Assembly (NCBI GenBank): GCA_003574885.1
Contig: PJFC01000009.1
Span: 62,001-126,000 of the forward strand
DNA: 64,000 nucleotides
Reading direction: 5' to 3'
DNA from: Geobacter sp.
GTDB taxonomy: Bacteria > Desulfobacterota > Desulfuromonadia > Geobacterales > Geobacteraceae
The number at the start of each line of letters is the position of its first letter. Positions within the stretch are counted from its first letter, which is position 1. The position numbers were made by a program, and so were the translations under genes. Positions 42,290 to 51,600 of this stretch are shown piece after piece. Under the pieces are notes generated by a model. The model saw only the letters and a list, made by a program, of their open reading frames with translations. It made no database searches and had not been told where the DNA came from.

Positions 42290-43609
42290 TTACAGCCTAC
42301 TCACACTGCCATAGATACCGGAAGGAGTGGATTCAACCTCGACCGTCCGAACATGGAGCGACTCTTCCAGTTCGGCAATGGTGAGATCATCGAGGAATAC
42401 CCCCTCCCCTTCCTTGATCATCACGTCAGGGATAAGCACCAGATCTCCCAGCTCCCGCCCTGCCAGGGCCGACTGAATGTCCCGTCCAGCCACCAGCCCG
42501 GCAACCGTAACGCTCTCTCCGAACAGCCTGTTCCGAACTGCGACTATCCGGAACGTAACCCTCGTAATTTCCCCGAGTGCAACAAGAAAATCTGACAGAT
42601 AGGAATAGGCAGATTCCCCTGTCACCACCGTCACGGTGCGTGGCGGGCATGGTTCGGCGGCAGCCAGCACTTCGTCCGCCTCCACCAGGAACAGAGGGAT
42701 CATTCCCACCCCGTTTTCAAGCTGCGGCAGGTCGCCATAGGACTCCAGTGAGGGGAATTCCAAACCGGCCTTGATATAGAACTCATCTGCCAGAAACAGG
42801 AAAGGCTCCCCCAGACGGTCGGCAATATCCCGGGCACGCTCCTGCCAGGACAGTATAAATCCGGTCGCATATCCGGGGGTAACCGGTTCAAGCAGGGGAA
42901 GCCCCTTGCGGTGCCGTGTCAACCCCACGGGGACCACCGCCAGGGAAGCGACCCGTGGATGGAGAGCGACCATATCCGCCACCGTCCGTTCTAGCACGGC
43001 ACCGTCATTGAGCCCAGGACAGAGGACCACCTGGGCATGCATGGTGATACCGGAGCACGCCAGCTCTTCCATGAGCGGAAGAAGGGGCCGGATATCAGTC
43101 TTGCCGAGCAGGCGCTCCCGCACAGCCGGGTCGGTCGCATGCACTGAAATGTAGAGCGGAGAGAGCCGCTGCTCCTTGATACGCGCGATATCGGAAGCCG
43201 TTATGTTGGCAAGGGTGACATAGTTTCCGTATAAAAAGGAGAGGCGGTAGTCCTCGTCCTTCACATACAGGGGGGAGCGCATGCCGCGGGGGAGCTGGTG
43301 AACGAAGCAGAAAACGCATTTGTTGCCGCACCGTTTCGGTTCGGGAGAGGGAAAGGTAAGGCCGAGGGATTCACCCTCGCCACGCTCCACCTCCATTTCC
43401 CATTCTTCGCCGTTCATTTTTACAATGTCCAGCGTCAATTCGTTCTCTGACGAGAGATAGGTGTAATCGATGATATCCCGTACCGGTTTGCCATTGATTG
43501 CCAGCAGGCGGTCGCCGGCTTCGATCTCAAGTTCGGCGGCGATGCTGTCGGTAAGAACGCTCTCAATGACCAGTCCGGCAAGGGGAGGGGAAAGATTCTT
43601 GTATGTCAT
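42290..43609 (-). CDS. DUF512 radical SAM protein with N-terminal PDZ domain
   Basis: This 439-residue protein begins with a PDZ-like fold (IESVLTDSIAAELEIEAGDRLLAING). A radical SAM core follows, whose cluster-binding cysteines are in CGNKCVFCFVHQLP (C-x3-C-x2-C). The DUF512 C-terminal domain (about 215-435) contains NRLFGESVTVAGLVAG near its end. The family is widespread in Geobacter and Clostridia and its reaction is not established. No clear ribosome binding site precedes the ATG. It follows hfq by 87 bp, with a hairpin repeat in between. Confidence 0.87.
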   Translation of the reverse strand: MTYKNLSPPLAGLVIESVLTDSIAAELEIEAGDRLLAINGKPVRDIIDYTYLSSENELTLDIVKMNGEEWEMEVERGEGESLGLTFPSPEPKRCGNKCVFCFVHQLPRGMRSPLYVKDEDYRLSFLYGNYVTLANITASDIARIKEQRLSPLYISVHATDPAVRERLLGKTDIRPLLPLMEELACSGITMHAQVVLCPGLNDGAVLERTVADMVALHPRVASLAVVPVGLTRHRKGLPLLEPVTPGYATGFILSWQERARDIADRLGEPFLFLADEFYIKAGLEFPSLESYGDLPQLENGVGMIPLFLVEADEVLAAAEPCPPRTVTVVTGESAYSYLSDFLVALGEITRVTFRIVAVRNRLFGESVTVAGLVAGRDIQSALAGRELGDLVLIPDVMIKEGEGVFLDDLTIAELEESLHVRTVEVESTPSGIYGSVSRL

Positions 43610-43642
43610 AGATAGAATAGATGTCCCGGTGCAAAATGCAGA

Positions 43643-43670
43643 TAGGGGCGCCCTTGCGGGAACGCCCCTA
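43643..43670. repeat. GC-rich palindromic hairpin downstream of hfq
   Basis: TAGGGGCG (43643-43650) pairs with CGCCCCTA (43663-43670), with an inner CCC/GGG around TTGC and an unpaired AA. There is no U run on the minus strand, so it is a poor intrinsic terminator for hfq. It resembles the short dispersed palindromes common between genes. It could slow decay of the hfq transcript or separate hfq from the DUF512 gene. Confidence 0.55.
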
Positions 43671-43696
43671 CCGACGATGCCGTGAATAGGCGAACG

Positions 43697-43921
43697 TTAC
43701 TGATGAAGCTTGAAAGTGCCGTCCGCCGAGGTTATAGAGGAAATTGCATGCTTGTAGATAAGTATGTCGCCGTGTATTTCCATAAGCACGGAGAAGTTGT
43801 CGAATGACTTGATGTACCCTTCCATTTTGTCGCCTGACATGAGCTGCACGACAACCTTTACCCGCTCCTTGCGCGACTGGTTCAGATACTGGTCCTGGAT
43901 ATTGAACGGTGCTTTGGCCAT
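43697..43921 (-). CDS. hfq: RNA chaperone Hfq
   Basis: Hfq binds sRNAs and mRNAs as a hexamer. It is 74 residues long with the Sm1 motif (SGDKMEGYIKSFDNFSVLM) and Sm2 motif with YKHAISSI, and the proximal-face residues NIQDQYLNQ at the N-terminus. Size and motifs are typical. It follows miaA by 12 bp, the classical mutL-miaA-hfq arrangement. Confidence 0.97.
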   Translation of the reverse strand: MAKAPFNIQDQYLNQSRKERVKVVVQLMSGDKMEGYIKSFDNFSVLMEIHGDILIYKHAISSITSADGTFKLHQ

Positions 43922-43933
43922 CTTCCTCTCCTT

Positions 43934-44866
43934 TTATCCATAAAATTCCATCACATGGTTACAGATAGTAGCAAAAGAATCGGGATAATCAACCCAATTA
44001 ATTTCACTGTCCCTCTCGAACCAGGTCAACTGGCGTTTTGAGTAATGCCTGGTGTCACGCTTGATCAGACGTGTCGCCTCAGCGAGGTCATATTCTCCCG
44101 CAAGGTACGCGCAGATCTCCTTGTAGCCGATTGAGCGGAGAGACTTCAGGCCGGGGTGGTAGCCTTGCGACAGAAGGGTTTGAACCTCCTCGACCAACCC
44201 TTCCTCCAGCATCCTCTCCACCCGGAGGTCGATACGTCGGTAGAGCTCCTGTCTCTCCACCCGGATGCCAAGTTTCAGGACGTTGTACCGTGATTCAGCA
44301 AAGCCGTGGGCAGAACGGTCAGCGGAAATGGGACGGCCGGTCAGCCGGAAAACCTCAAGTGCGCGGATGATCCGCACCTGGTCGTTGGGATGAAGCCGCG
44401 CTGCCGTATCCGGATCGACTTCCGCAAGGCGTCGCAGCATCTCCTCATTGCCCAGAGTTCGAGCCATTTCTTCAAGCTCCTGACGGATTTTCCCCGCCCC
44501 GCTCGGCGAATCCACGAGCCCCTGCAGCAATGCCTTGATATAAAGACCGGTCCCCCCCACCACGAAGACCCGTTTACCGCGCCGGGCGATATCGTTGATG
44601 GCCTGTTCTGCCGCCACCTGGAAAAGAGCCGCGGAAAACGGTTCATCCGGTCCGACACTATCGATGAGGTGGTGGGGAACCAGCCGCCGTACTTCTGCAG
44701 TGGGTTTGGCGGTGCCGATATCCAGACCGCGATAGACCTGCAGGGAATCGGCGTTGACGATCTCGCCATCGAAACGCCGGGCAAGCTCGACCGCCATGTC
44801 ACTCTTGCCGGAAGCGGTAGGCCCGAGGACGATTACCAGCCTTGGTTTGTCAATCACACCGGACAC
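43934..44866 (-). CDS. miaA: tRNA dimethylallyltransferase
   Basis: MiaA prenylates A37 of tRNAs that read UNN codons. The 310 residues include the P-loop GPTASGKSD, NADSLQVYRGLDIGTAKP, the segment PHHLIDS and VGGTGLYIKALLQG, with RRIDLRVERMLEEGLVEEV and IGYKEICAYL near the end. The start is a GTG (44866), one base after the mutL stop, with GGGG upstream. Length is normal. Confidence 0.95.
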   Translation of the reverse strand: MSGVIDKPRLVIVLGPTASGKSDMAVELARRFDGEIVNADSLQVYRGLDIGTAKPTAEVRRLVPHHLIDSVGPDEPFSAALFQVAAEQAINDIARRGKRVFVVGGTGLYIKALLQGLVDSPSGAGKIRQELEEMARTLGNEEMLRRLAEVDPDTAARLHPNDQVRIIRALEVFRLTGRPISADRSAHGFAESRYNVLKLGIRVERQELYRRIDLRVERMLEEGLVEEVQTLLSQGYHPGLKSLRSIGYKEICAYLAGEYDLAEATRLIKRDTRHYSKRQLTWFERDSEINWVDYPDSFATICNHVMEFYG

Positions 44867-44867
44867 G

Positions 44868-46682
44868 TCATCCCCTCTTGAAGAGGCGCTCTATCTCGAC
44901 AAGAGACAGGGTGCGGCTGACCGGCCTGCCATGGGGACAGTTGCTGGAAAAATCGGTGGCATCCATCTGGGCAAAAAGCGCCGAAATCTCGCTCCGCCCC
45001 AGGGGATGGACCCCCCGTACCACACTGTGGCAAGCTATCCGGGCGAGAATGTCCTCCAGCACATCGGTGAAGGAGCGGCTCTTCCCGAGGCTTTGCAACT
45101 CTTCCACGATATCCCGTAACGTCCGTTGATAGTCGCCTCCGGCAAGGATCCGCGGCACCCCTTTCAGCAGCCATGTCGTCCCGCCGAACTCCTCAAGCTC
45201 ATATCCGAGGCGGGCCAGACCTTCCCGGTTCTCCCCGAGGGCTGCCCCTTCACGGAAGGAAAACTCAAGCGTCTCAGGAAAGAGGAGCCCCTGCGACTCG
45301 ATGCCACCGGCAGCAAACTGTGCCTTGAGACGCTCGAAGGCAACCCGTTCGTGGGCTGCGTGCTGGTCGATGAGCACCAGATCGGTTTCGTCCTGGCAAA
45401 CGATATAGGAGCCATGATACTGGCCGATAACGGCGAGAGAAGAAAAATAGCCGGACACTGCGGTTGACGGTTGACTGTCGTCAACTGCCGGGACGGGCGT
45501 CGGTGTCCGGATGACAGAATCCGGCCTCTCCCGCTGCACCGGCGGCGGAACAGGGAAAGTTCCCTGCCGGGGAGGCGGAGGCTGGTAACGGGTCAGTGCT
45601 TCCCGCACAGCTTCAACCCGTGCCGGTCCGGCAGAAGATTCCGGCAACGTTCCCATAAACGGTGAAGCTGAATCACGTCCTTTCCCGAGCCAGGGTGTAG
45701 AGCGGAGCACACTCTCAACCGCCGCCATTATGCCGTCATGTACCCTCCCCTGCTCCCGGAAACGCACCTCGTGCTTTGTCGGATGGACGTTGACATCAAC
45801 CTCACCGGGAGGAAGGCCGATAAAAAGCACTACAACCGGGTAGCGCCCCTTCTCGAGAAAATTCCGGTACGACTGGAGAATGGCATGCTGAACGACCTTG
45901 TCGCGGATGAAGCGGCCGTTGATAAAGGTATAAAGATGGGAGGCGGCCGACCTGCTGCAATCAGGTCTGGCAATCAGTCCGGAAACAGAAAGCGGTCCGT
46001 CGACGTAGTCAACCGGGTAAAGCGCCTTGCCGATAGTGCTACCCAGGAGAGAGATTACCCTCTGGAGCAGATCCCCCGGCAACAACCGGAAAACGGTCCT
46101 GCCGTCAGCGATATAGGTAAAGCGGGTCTGGGGGCGGGAAATGGCAAGACGGGCCAGGAGATCCCCCACATGACCGGCCTCGGTTTCGCTGCTTTTCATG
46201 AATTTAAGGCGCGCCGGCGTGTTGAAAAAAAGATTGCGCACGGTAATTACCGTCCCGACTGCCATACCGCACGCCTTGACTTCTTTTATCCGTCCACCCT
46301 CGGCATAGATTTCGGTCCCTTCGATCTGCTCCGATTCCCGCGTGGCGAGTGTAAAGCGTGAAACCGAAGCTATGGAGGGCAGAGCCTCTCCGCGGAAACC
46401 GAGTGTGGACAACTCGAACAGATCGGCATCCGTCCCGATCTTGCTCGTCGCATGCCGCTCCAGTGCGAGAAGTGCATCCTCCCGGGTCATCCCGTAACCG
46501 TCATCGCTCACCTTGATAAGCCTGCGCCCACCCTGTTCGATCTCCACCACCAGGTCGCTGCAACCGGCATCGAGGGCATTCTCAACCAGTTCCTTGACAA
46601 CCGACGCGGGACGTTCCACCACCTCGCCGGCAGCAATTTTGTTTGTCAGATTTTCGGGAAGTATTCTGATACGGGGAGACAC
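44868..46682 (-). CDS. mutL: DNA mismatch repair protein MutL (endonuclease type)
   Basis: MutL links mismatch recognition to strand removal. The N-terminal GHKL ATPase has NKIAAGEVVERPASVV (landmark), ENALDAG, DDGYGM and LGFRGEAL. The linker (about 330-420) is Pro-rich. The C-terminal domain carries the endonuclease motifs DQHAAHERVAFE (DQHA-x2-E-x4-E), ACHSVVR and CPHGRP, so it nicks DNA itself and does not rely on MutH. The start is set at a GTG (46682) with GAGG six bases upstream; an ATG ten codons earlier is possible. Product about 604 residues. Confidence 0.94.
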   Translation of the reverse strand: MSPRIRILPENLTNKIAAGEVVERPASVVKELVENALDAGCSDLVVEIEQGGRRLIKVSDDGYGMTREDALLALERHATSKIGTDADLFELSTLGFRGEALPSIASVSRFTLATRESEQIEGTEIYAEGGRIKEVKACGMAVGTVITVRNLFFNTPARLKFMKSSETEAGHVGDLLARLAISRPQTRFTYIADGRTVFRLLPGDLLQRVISLLGSTIGKALYPVDYVDGPLSVSGLIARPDCSRSAASHLYTFINGRFIRDKVVQHAILQSYRNFLEKGRYPVVVLFIGLPPGEVDVNVHPTKHEVRFREQGRVHDGIMAAVESVLRSTPWLGKGRDSASPFMGTLPESSAGPARVEAVREALTRYQPPPPRQGTFPVPPPVQRERPDSVIRTPTPVPAVDDSQPSTAVSGYFSSLAVIGQYHGSYIVCQDETDLVLIDQHAAHERVAFERLKAQFAAGGIESQGLLFPETLEFSFREGAALGENREGLARLGYELEEFGGTTWLLKGVPRILAGGDYQRTLRDIVEELQSLGKSRSFTDVLEDILARIACHSVVRGVHPLGRSEISALFAQMDATDFSSNCPHGRPVSRTLSLVEIERLFKRG

Positions 46683-47019
46683 GGAAAACCTCGATAGGGG
46701 AGAGTGGAACATCTGACCGTTAGCATAGTGTATCCCCCCTCACTTTGTAAAGGGGATAGACTGTTCTCCTGCTATAGCAATCCGCAACACGAGCAATTTG
46801 AGAGCAATACATGCGTTCTTATCTTGCTTTTATTGAAAAAATCAGCTAAAAATCATCTGTTAAACCCGGTGTCCGTGATACGTCTCCCGCTCGTTCAGTC
46901 ACCGATTAACCGCATGTCGGGCAATTCCCCACTCCCTATCCTGTCCGCCTGTAGATCCGCATCCATTGGCGGTCCACAACACATCCGCATCTTAACTGCC
47001 GTAAAGACTGGAGAAATCG
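46683..47019. other. Intergenic region between mutL and the pfa-ole cluster
   Basis: This ~337-bp divergent region holds no coding sequence I can support. It contains an inverted repeat TATCCCC/GGGGATA (46731-46737, 46752-46758), a small palindrome TGCTATAGCA (46770-46779), and an AT-rich stretch (46820-46865) inside a GC-rich neighbourhood. A weak rightward promoter may be TTGCTT (46824-46829), 17 bp, TAAAAA (46847-46852). The lipid cluster's promoter is expected here, but no strong match was found, so it may need an activator. Confidence 0.5.
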
Positions 47020-48678
47020 TTGGATCAGTTTCAGCAAAGGGGCAGCACTGTATGTCGGTCCACCGGGAATACCGGTCTTGGATGGTGGCGTCCTGCATCC
47101 ACATCCCTCCCGGTGTTGACTGAGGAGCTTGAGACGGCACTTCACCAGGTACGCCTTCCCGTGTACCTGGTGTCCGGCAATGATGCCGTGGTCGCACATA
47201 CGGACGGAACGGCAGGACTTGGCGAAGACCAACCTGGAACTCCCCCCCTTCTTGGGTATGCCCCACCCTGCCCGCCCGAAAACCTGGGAAATGCAGGATT
47301 CTGTGCCGACCTCGGTATTCGCTACCCTTACCTTGGCGGCTCCATGGCAAAGGGGATAAGTTCGGCAACCATGGCGGAAGAACTGGGACACGCCGGGATG
47401 CTCGGTTTCTTCGGTGCTGCCGGTCTTCCTTACGCCGAAGTCGAGGCCGCCGTTGACCGTCTTGCGAAAACCGGTGTCCCCTACGGGGTCAACCTGATCC
47501 ATTCCCCCCACGAACCGGAACTGGAAAAGGCCCTGGCTGACCTTTACATCCAGAAAAAGGTGCGGATCGTGGAGGCATCGGCTTTTCTCGCCTTAACCCT
47601 CCCCCTCGTCCGCTATCGGCTGCACGGTATCCACCGCCTCCCTGACGGCTCCATCGTCGTCCCGAACAGGATTATCGCCAAGATTTCACGGGAAGAACTG
47701 GCAACAAAGTTTTTCTCCCCGGCTCCCGAACAGTTCATCAGGGAACTTGTCGCCAACGGTGATATCACGCCCGCACAGGCAGAACTCGCTGCCCATGTTC
47801 CCCTGGCACAGGACGTCACCGCCGAGGCGGATTCCGGCGGACACACGGACAACCGGCCGGCCATCGCCCTTTTCCCCACCATTCTTTCCCTGGCGGCGCG
47901 CCTCGAACAACAGCACGGCTACGCCTGCAAGCTTCGGGTCGGCCTTGCCGGCGGGATTTCCACCCCGGCAGCAGCAACCGCCGCCTTTGCCATGGGAGCC
48001 GCTTACATCATGGTCGGCTCCGCACACCAGGCATGCATAGAATCGGGAACCTCGCACCAGGTGCGGGAAATGCTTGCCGAAACCCGCCAGGCAGACGTAA
48101 CCATGGCCCCTGCCGCCGATATGTTCGAAATGGGAGTGTCGGTACAGGTCCTCAAGCGGGGGACCATGTTCCCCATGCGTGCCGCCAGGCTGTATGAACT
48201 GTACCGCAGTTTCGGCTGCCTGGAAGATTTGCCCGTGGCGGAACGTGAAAAACTGGAAAAGACCATGTTCAACGCCCCCCTGGACGACATATGGCGCGAC
48301 ACCAGGGCCTATTTCCTGCATCGCGACCCGCGCCAGGTTGAACGTGGTGACCGTGATCCGAAACACCGGATGGCCCTTGTCTTCCGCTGGTACCTGGGAC
48401 AGGCGGCCCACTGGGCAAAGAATGGCGAACCGTCCCGCAAAATGGATTACCAGGTATGGTGCGGCCCTGCCATGGGAGCCTTCAACGAATGGGTTGCCGG
48501 TTCATGCCTTGAAAAACCCGAACGACGCACGACCGTCTCTGTCGCCCTCAACATACTCCACGGCGCTGCTGTTCTCAACCGCGTCAATTTTCTCCGGAGC
48601 CAGGGCCTGCAACTCCCAGCCGGGACCCTGCGGGCGAAACCGCTCGAACTTGCACAGATCAAGGAGTACCTAAGGTGA
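47020..48678 (+). CDS. pfaD: PfaD-like enoyl reductase of a PUFA-type synthase
   Basis: This trans-acting FMN-dependent enoyl reductase has 552 residues and would saturate selected double bonds during chain building. The TIM-barrel is recognisable by LGGSMAKGISSATMAEELGHAGMLGFFGAAG (landmarks), GVNLIHSPHEPELE, VGLAGGISTPAAATAAFAMGAAYIMVGSA, and the C-terminal RWYLGQAAHWAKNGE and FNEWVAGSCLEKPERR, both conserved in PfaD. The start is TTG at 47020 with GGAG seven bases upstream. It is first in the operon and its stop overlaps the next start (GTGA). Confidence 0.9.
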   Translation: MDQFQQRGSTVCRSTGNTGLGWWRPASTSLPVLTEELETALHQVRLPVYLVSGNDAVVAHTDGTAGLGEDQPGTPPLLGYAPPCPPENLGNAGFCADLGIRYPYLGGSMAKGISSATMAEELGHAGMLGFFGAAGLPYAEVEAAVDRLAKTGVPYGVNLIHSPHEPELEKALADLYIQKKVRIVEASAFLALTLPLVRYRLHGIHRLPDGSIVVPNRIIAKISREELATKFFSPAPEQFIRELVANGDITPAQAELAAHVPLAQDVTAEADSGGHTDNRPAIALFPTILSLAARLEQQHGYACKLRVGLAGGISTPAAATAAFAMGAAYIMVGSAHQACIESGTSHQVREMLAETRQADVTMAPAADMFEMGVSVQVLKRGTMFPMRAARLYELYRSFGCLEDLPVAEREKLEKTMFNAPLDDIWRDTRAYFLHRDPRQVERGDRDPKHRMALVFRWYLGQAAHWAKNGEPSRKMDYQVWCGPAMGAFNEWVAGSCLEKPERRTTVSVALNILHGAAVLNRVNFLRSQGLQLPAGTLRAKPLELAQIKEYLR

Positions 48679-51600
48679 ACATGGAAGAAGGAAAACCGGA
48701 AATCCCCGCCGGCGCAGCACCGCTGGCCATTATCGGCATCGGCTGCCTCTTTCCCGGGGCTGAGGATCAGAATACCTACTGGGCAAACATCCGTGAAGGG
48801 GTTGACGCCATAACCGATATTCCCTCGACCCATTGGCGTACGGCTGACTACCACGATCCCGACCCCAAAACCGCTGACCACACCTACGGGCAACGGGGGG
48901 GGTTCATCTCTCCTTTTCCCTTCAATCCCTTGGAGTTCAACATCCCTCCGAACACCCTGGAGGCGATCGACACGTCCCAGCTTCTCGGGCTGGTCGCCGC
49001 GGGGCAGGCACTGAAAGATGCCGGCTACGGTCCGGAGAAAGAGTACGACCGGAATCGGGTCAGCGTCATTCTCGGCGTCACCGGTTCCCTCGAACTGGTT
49101 ATCCCCCTGGGGGCCAGACTGGGGCATCCCATCTGGAAAAAAGCCATGAAAGAGGCCGGTATCGACGATACCGTGGCCGAAGACGCGGCAAAGCGCATCT
49201 CCGACTCATATGTCTCCTGGCAGGAGAATTCGTTCCCCGGTCTGCTCGGCAACGTGGTTGCGGGACGGATCAGCAAGCAGTACGACCTGAGCGGAACCAA
49301 CTGCGTTGTGGATGCTGCCTGTGCCAGCTCGCTGAGCGCCCTGCATCTTGCCTCCATGGAACTGGATGCCGGCAAGGCAGACATGGTGGTCACCGGCGGG
49401 ATCGACACCTTCAACGACATTTTCATGTACATGTGCTTCAGCAAGACCCCCGCCCTCTCCCCTACGGGCGACGCCAAACCTTTCGACGCAGGCGCCGACG
49501 GCACCATCCTCGGTGAAGGGCTGGGGATCGTGGTCATCAAGCGGTTGGCCGACGCGGAACGAGACGGCGACAAGATCTATGCGGTTATTCGCGGCATCGG
49601 TTCTTCCAGTGACGGGAAGGGGGATGCGATCTACGCCCCCAGCGCCGCCGGCCAGAAGAAAGCGCTCCTTAACGCGTACCGGCAGGCTGATGTTACGCCG
49701 GAGAGCATAGAACTGATCGAGGCGCACGGGACCGGCACCAAGGTCGGCGATGTGGTGGAAGTCAAGGCCCTGCGCCAGGTCTACGGCGAAGCGGACAGGC
49801 CCTGGTGCGCACTCGGCACCGTCAAATCCCAGATCGGCCACACCAAGGCGGCGGCTGGTGCGGCAGGCCTCATCAAAGTGGCACTTGCCCTCCACCACAA
49901 GGTCATCCCCCCAACCATAAAGGTCAAGAAGCCACTTGATGAAGTAACTTCCGGCCCCACCCCCTTCTACATCAACACTGAGAAACGCCCCTGGATACCC
50001 CGGGCCGGTGGTCCCCGCCGCGGTGCGGTCAGCGCCTTCGGCTTCGGCGGATCCAATTTCCATACCGTCCTGGAAGAGTACCAGCCAAAGATGGTTTCCG
50101 TCGACTGGGACGGCAACACCCAGGTCATCCCCTTTTCCGGTGCCGACATACCGGCCCTGGAAACAGCACTCGCCACCATTACGGCCGACATCCCCTGGAA
50201 CGAGCTCCGGGGCCGGGCCGCCGCGGCGCGGGCCGCCTTCGACGGCAACGCCCCCTGCCGTCTGGCGCTGGTCGTCGAGCGGGACAGGACAAACCTTGCA
50301 GGGCTCTGCACAAACGCCCTGGCAATGCTCCGCAAAAATACCGCCGAACGCTGGAATACACCCGACGGTGCCTGTTTTTCAAGGACAAAACCGGGCAAAC
50401 TGGGCATGGTGTTCCCCGGCCAGGGTGCACAGTATGCCGGCATGCTCCGGGATCTCGCCTGCAGCTTCCCGCAGATGATCGACAGCCTGACCGCGGCGGA
50501 TGACGGACTGATGTTTCCGGACGACATGCGCCTGTCGGACCTGATCTACCCCATTCAGGCATTCGACCCGGCGGCACGGAACCGGCAGGAGGAAGCCCTG
50601 CGTGCCACCGAAGCCGCCCAGCCCGCCATCGGTGCGGTGAGCCTCGGCGCCCTGCGGATTCTGGAATCATTCGGGATAACTGCGGAAGCAGTGGCGGGAC
50701 ACAGTTACGGAGAACTGACCGCCCTCTGTGCCGGCGGCCGCCTTGACGAGACAGCGCTCCACGCCCTTTCCCGTCTGCGGGGCCGCCTTATGGGTGCAGG
50801 CTCCGGCGACAAGGGGGGAATGCTGGCCATTCCCGCTCCACTGGCAACAGTGGAACAGATACTGGCTGAGGAAAAGCTCGAGCTCGTCATCGCCAACAGG
50901 AATGCACCGGCACAGGCCATTCTGTCCGGCTCAAGCGCTGAAATAGACCGGGCCGCAACCATTTTTGCCGCCCGCAAGCTCACCTGCAAGCGGCTGCCGG
51001 TGGCAGCAGCGTTCCATAGCCCCCTGGTTGCCGACGCTGCCACACCCTTCCTGGCCGCACTGGCTGATTTTGACCTCTCTCCCGGGAACATGCCGGTCTA
51101 CGCCAATACCACGGGCGCTCCCTACCCCGCCGATCAGGCAGCGGCAAAAGAGCTCCTCGCCGGCCAACTGGCACGACCGGTGGAGTTTGTCGCGGAAATC
51201 GAAGCCATGTATGCAGCCGGCATCCGTACCTTCGTCGAAGTCGGCCCCGGCGCCCGCCTTACCGGGCTGATAGATGCGATCCTCGGCGAGCAGGATCACA
51301 TCGCCCTTGCCCTCGATGCCTCCTCCGGCAAGCGCTCCGGCATGGTCGACCTGGCACGCACCCTGGCCCAGCTGTCCGTCCTCGGTTACGGTGTCCGTCT
51401 TAAGGCCTGGGACGAAGCATACCGACCTGCCGCACCGTCCACGACGAAGAAGCCGGCCATGACCATTCCGCTGTGCGGCGCCAACTACGTGCAACCAAAA
51501 CCCGCGCGGCCACCGGTGGCACCGAAACCGACCGTAGCAACAGTTTCATCCGCACCCCAGGCCGCCGCCCCGGCTGCGGCCGTTTCGACCGTTGCCGCAC

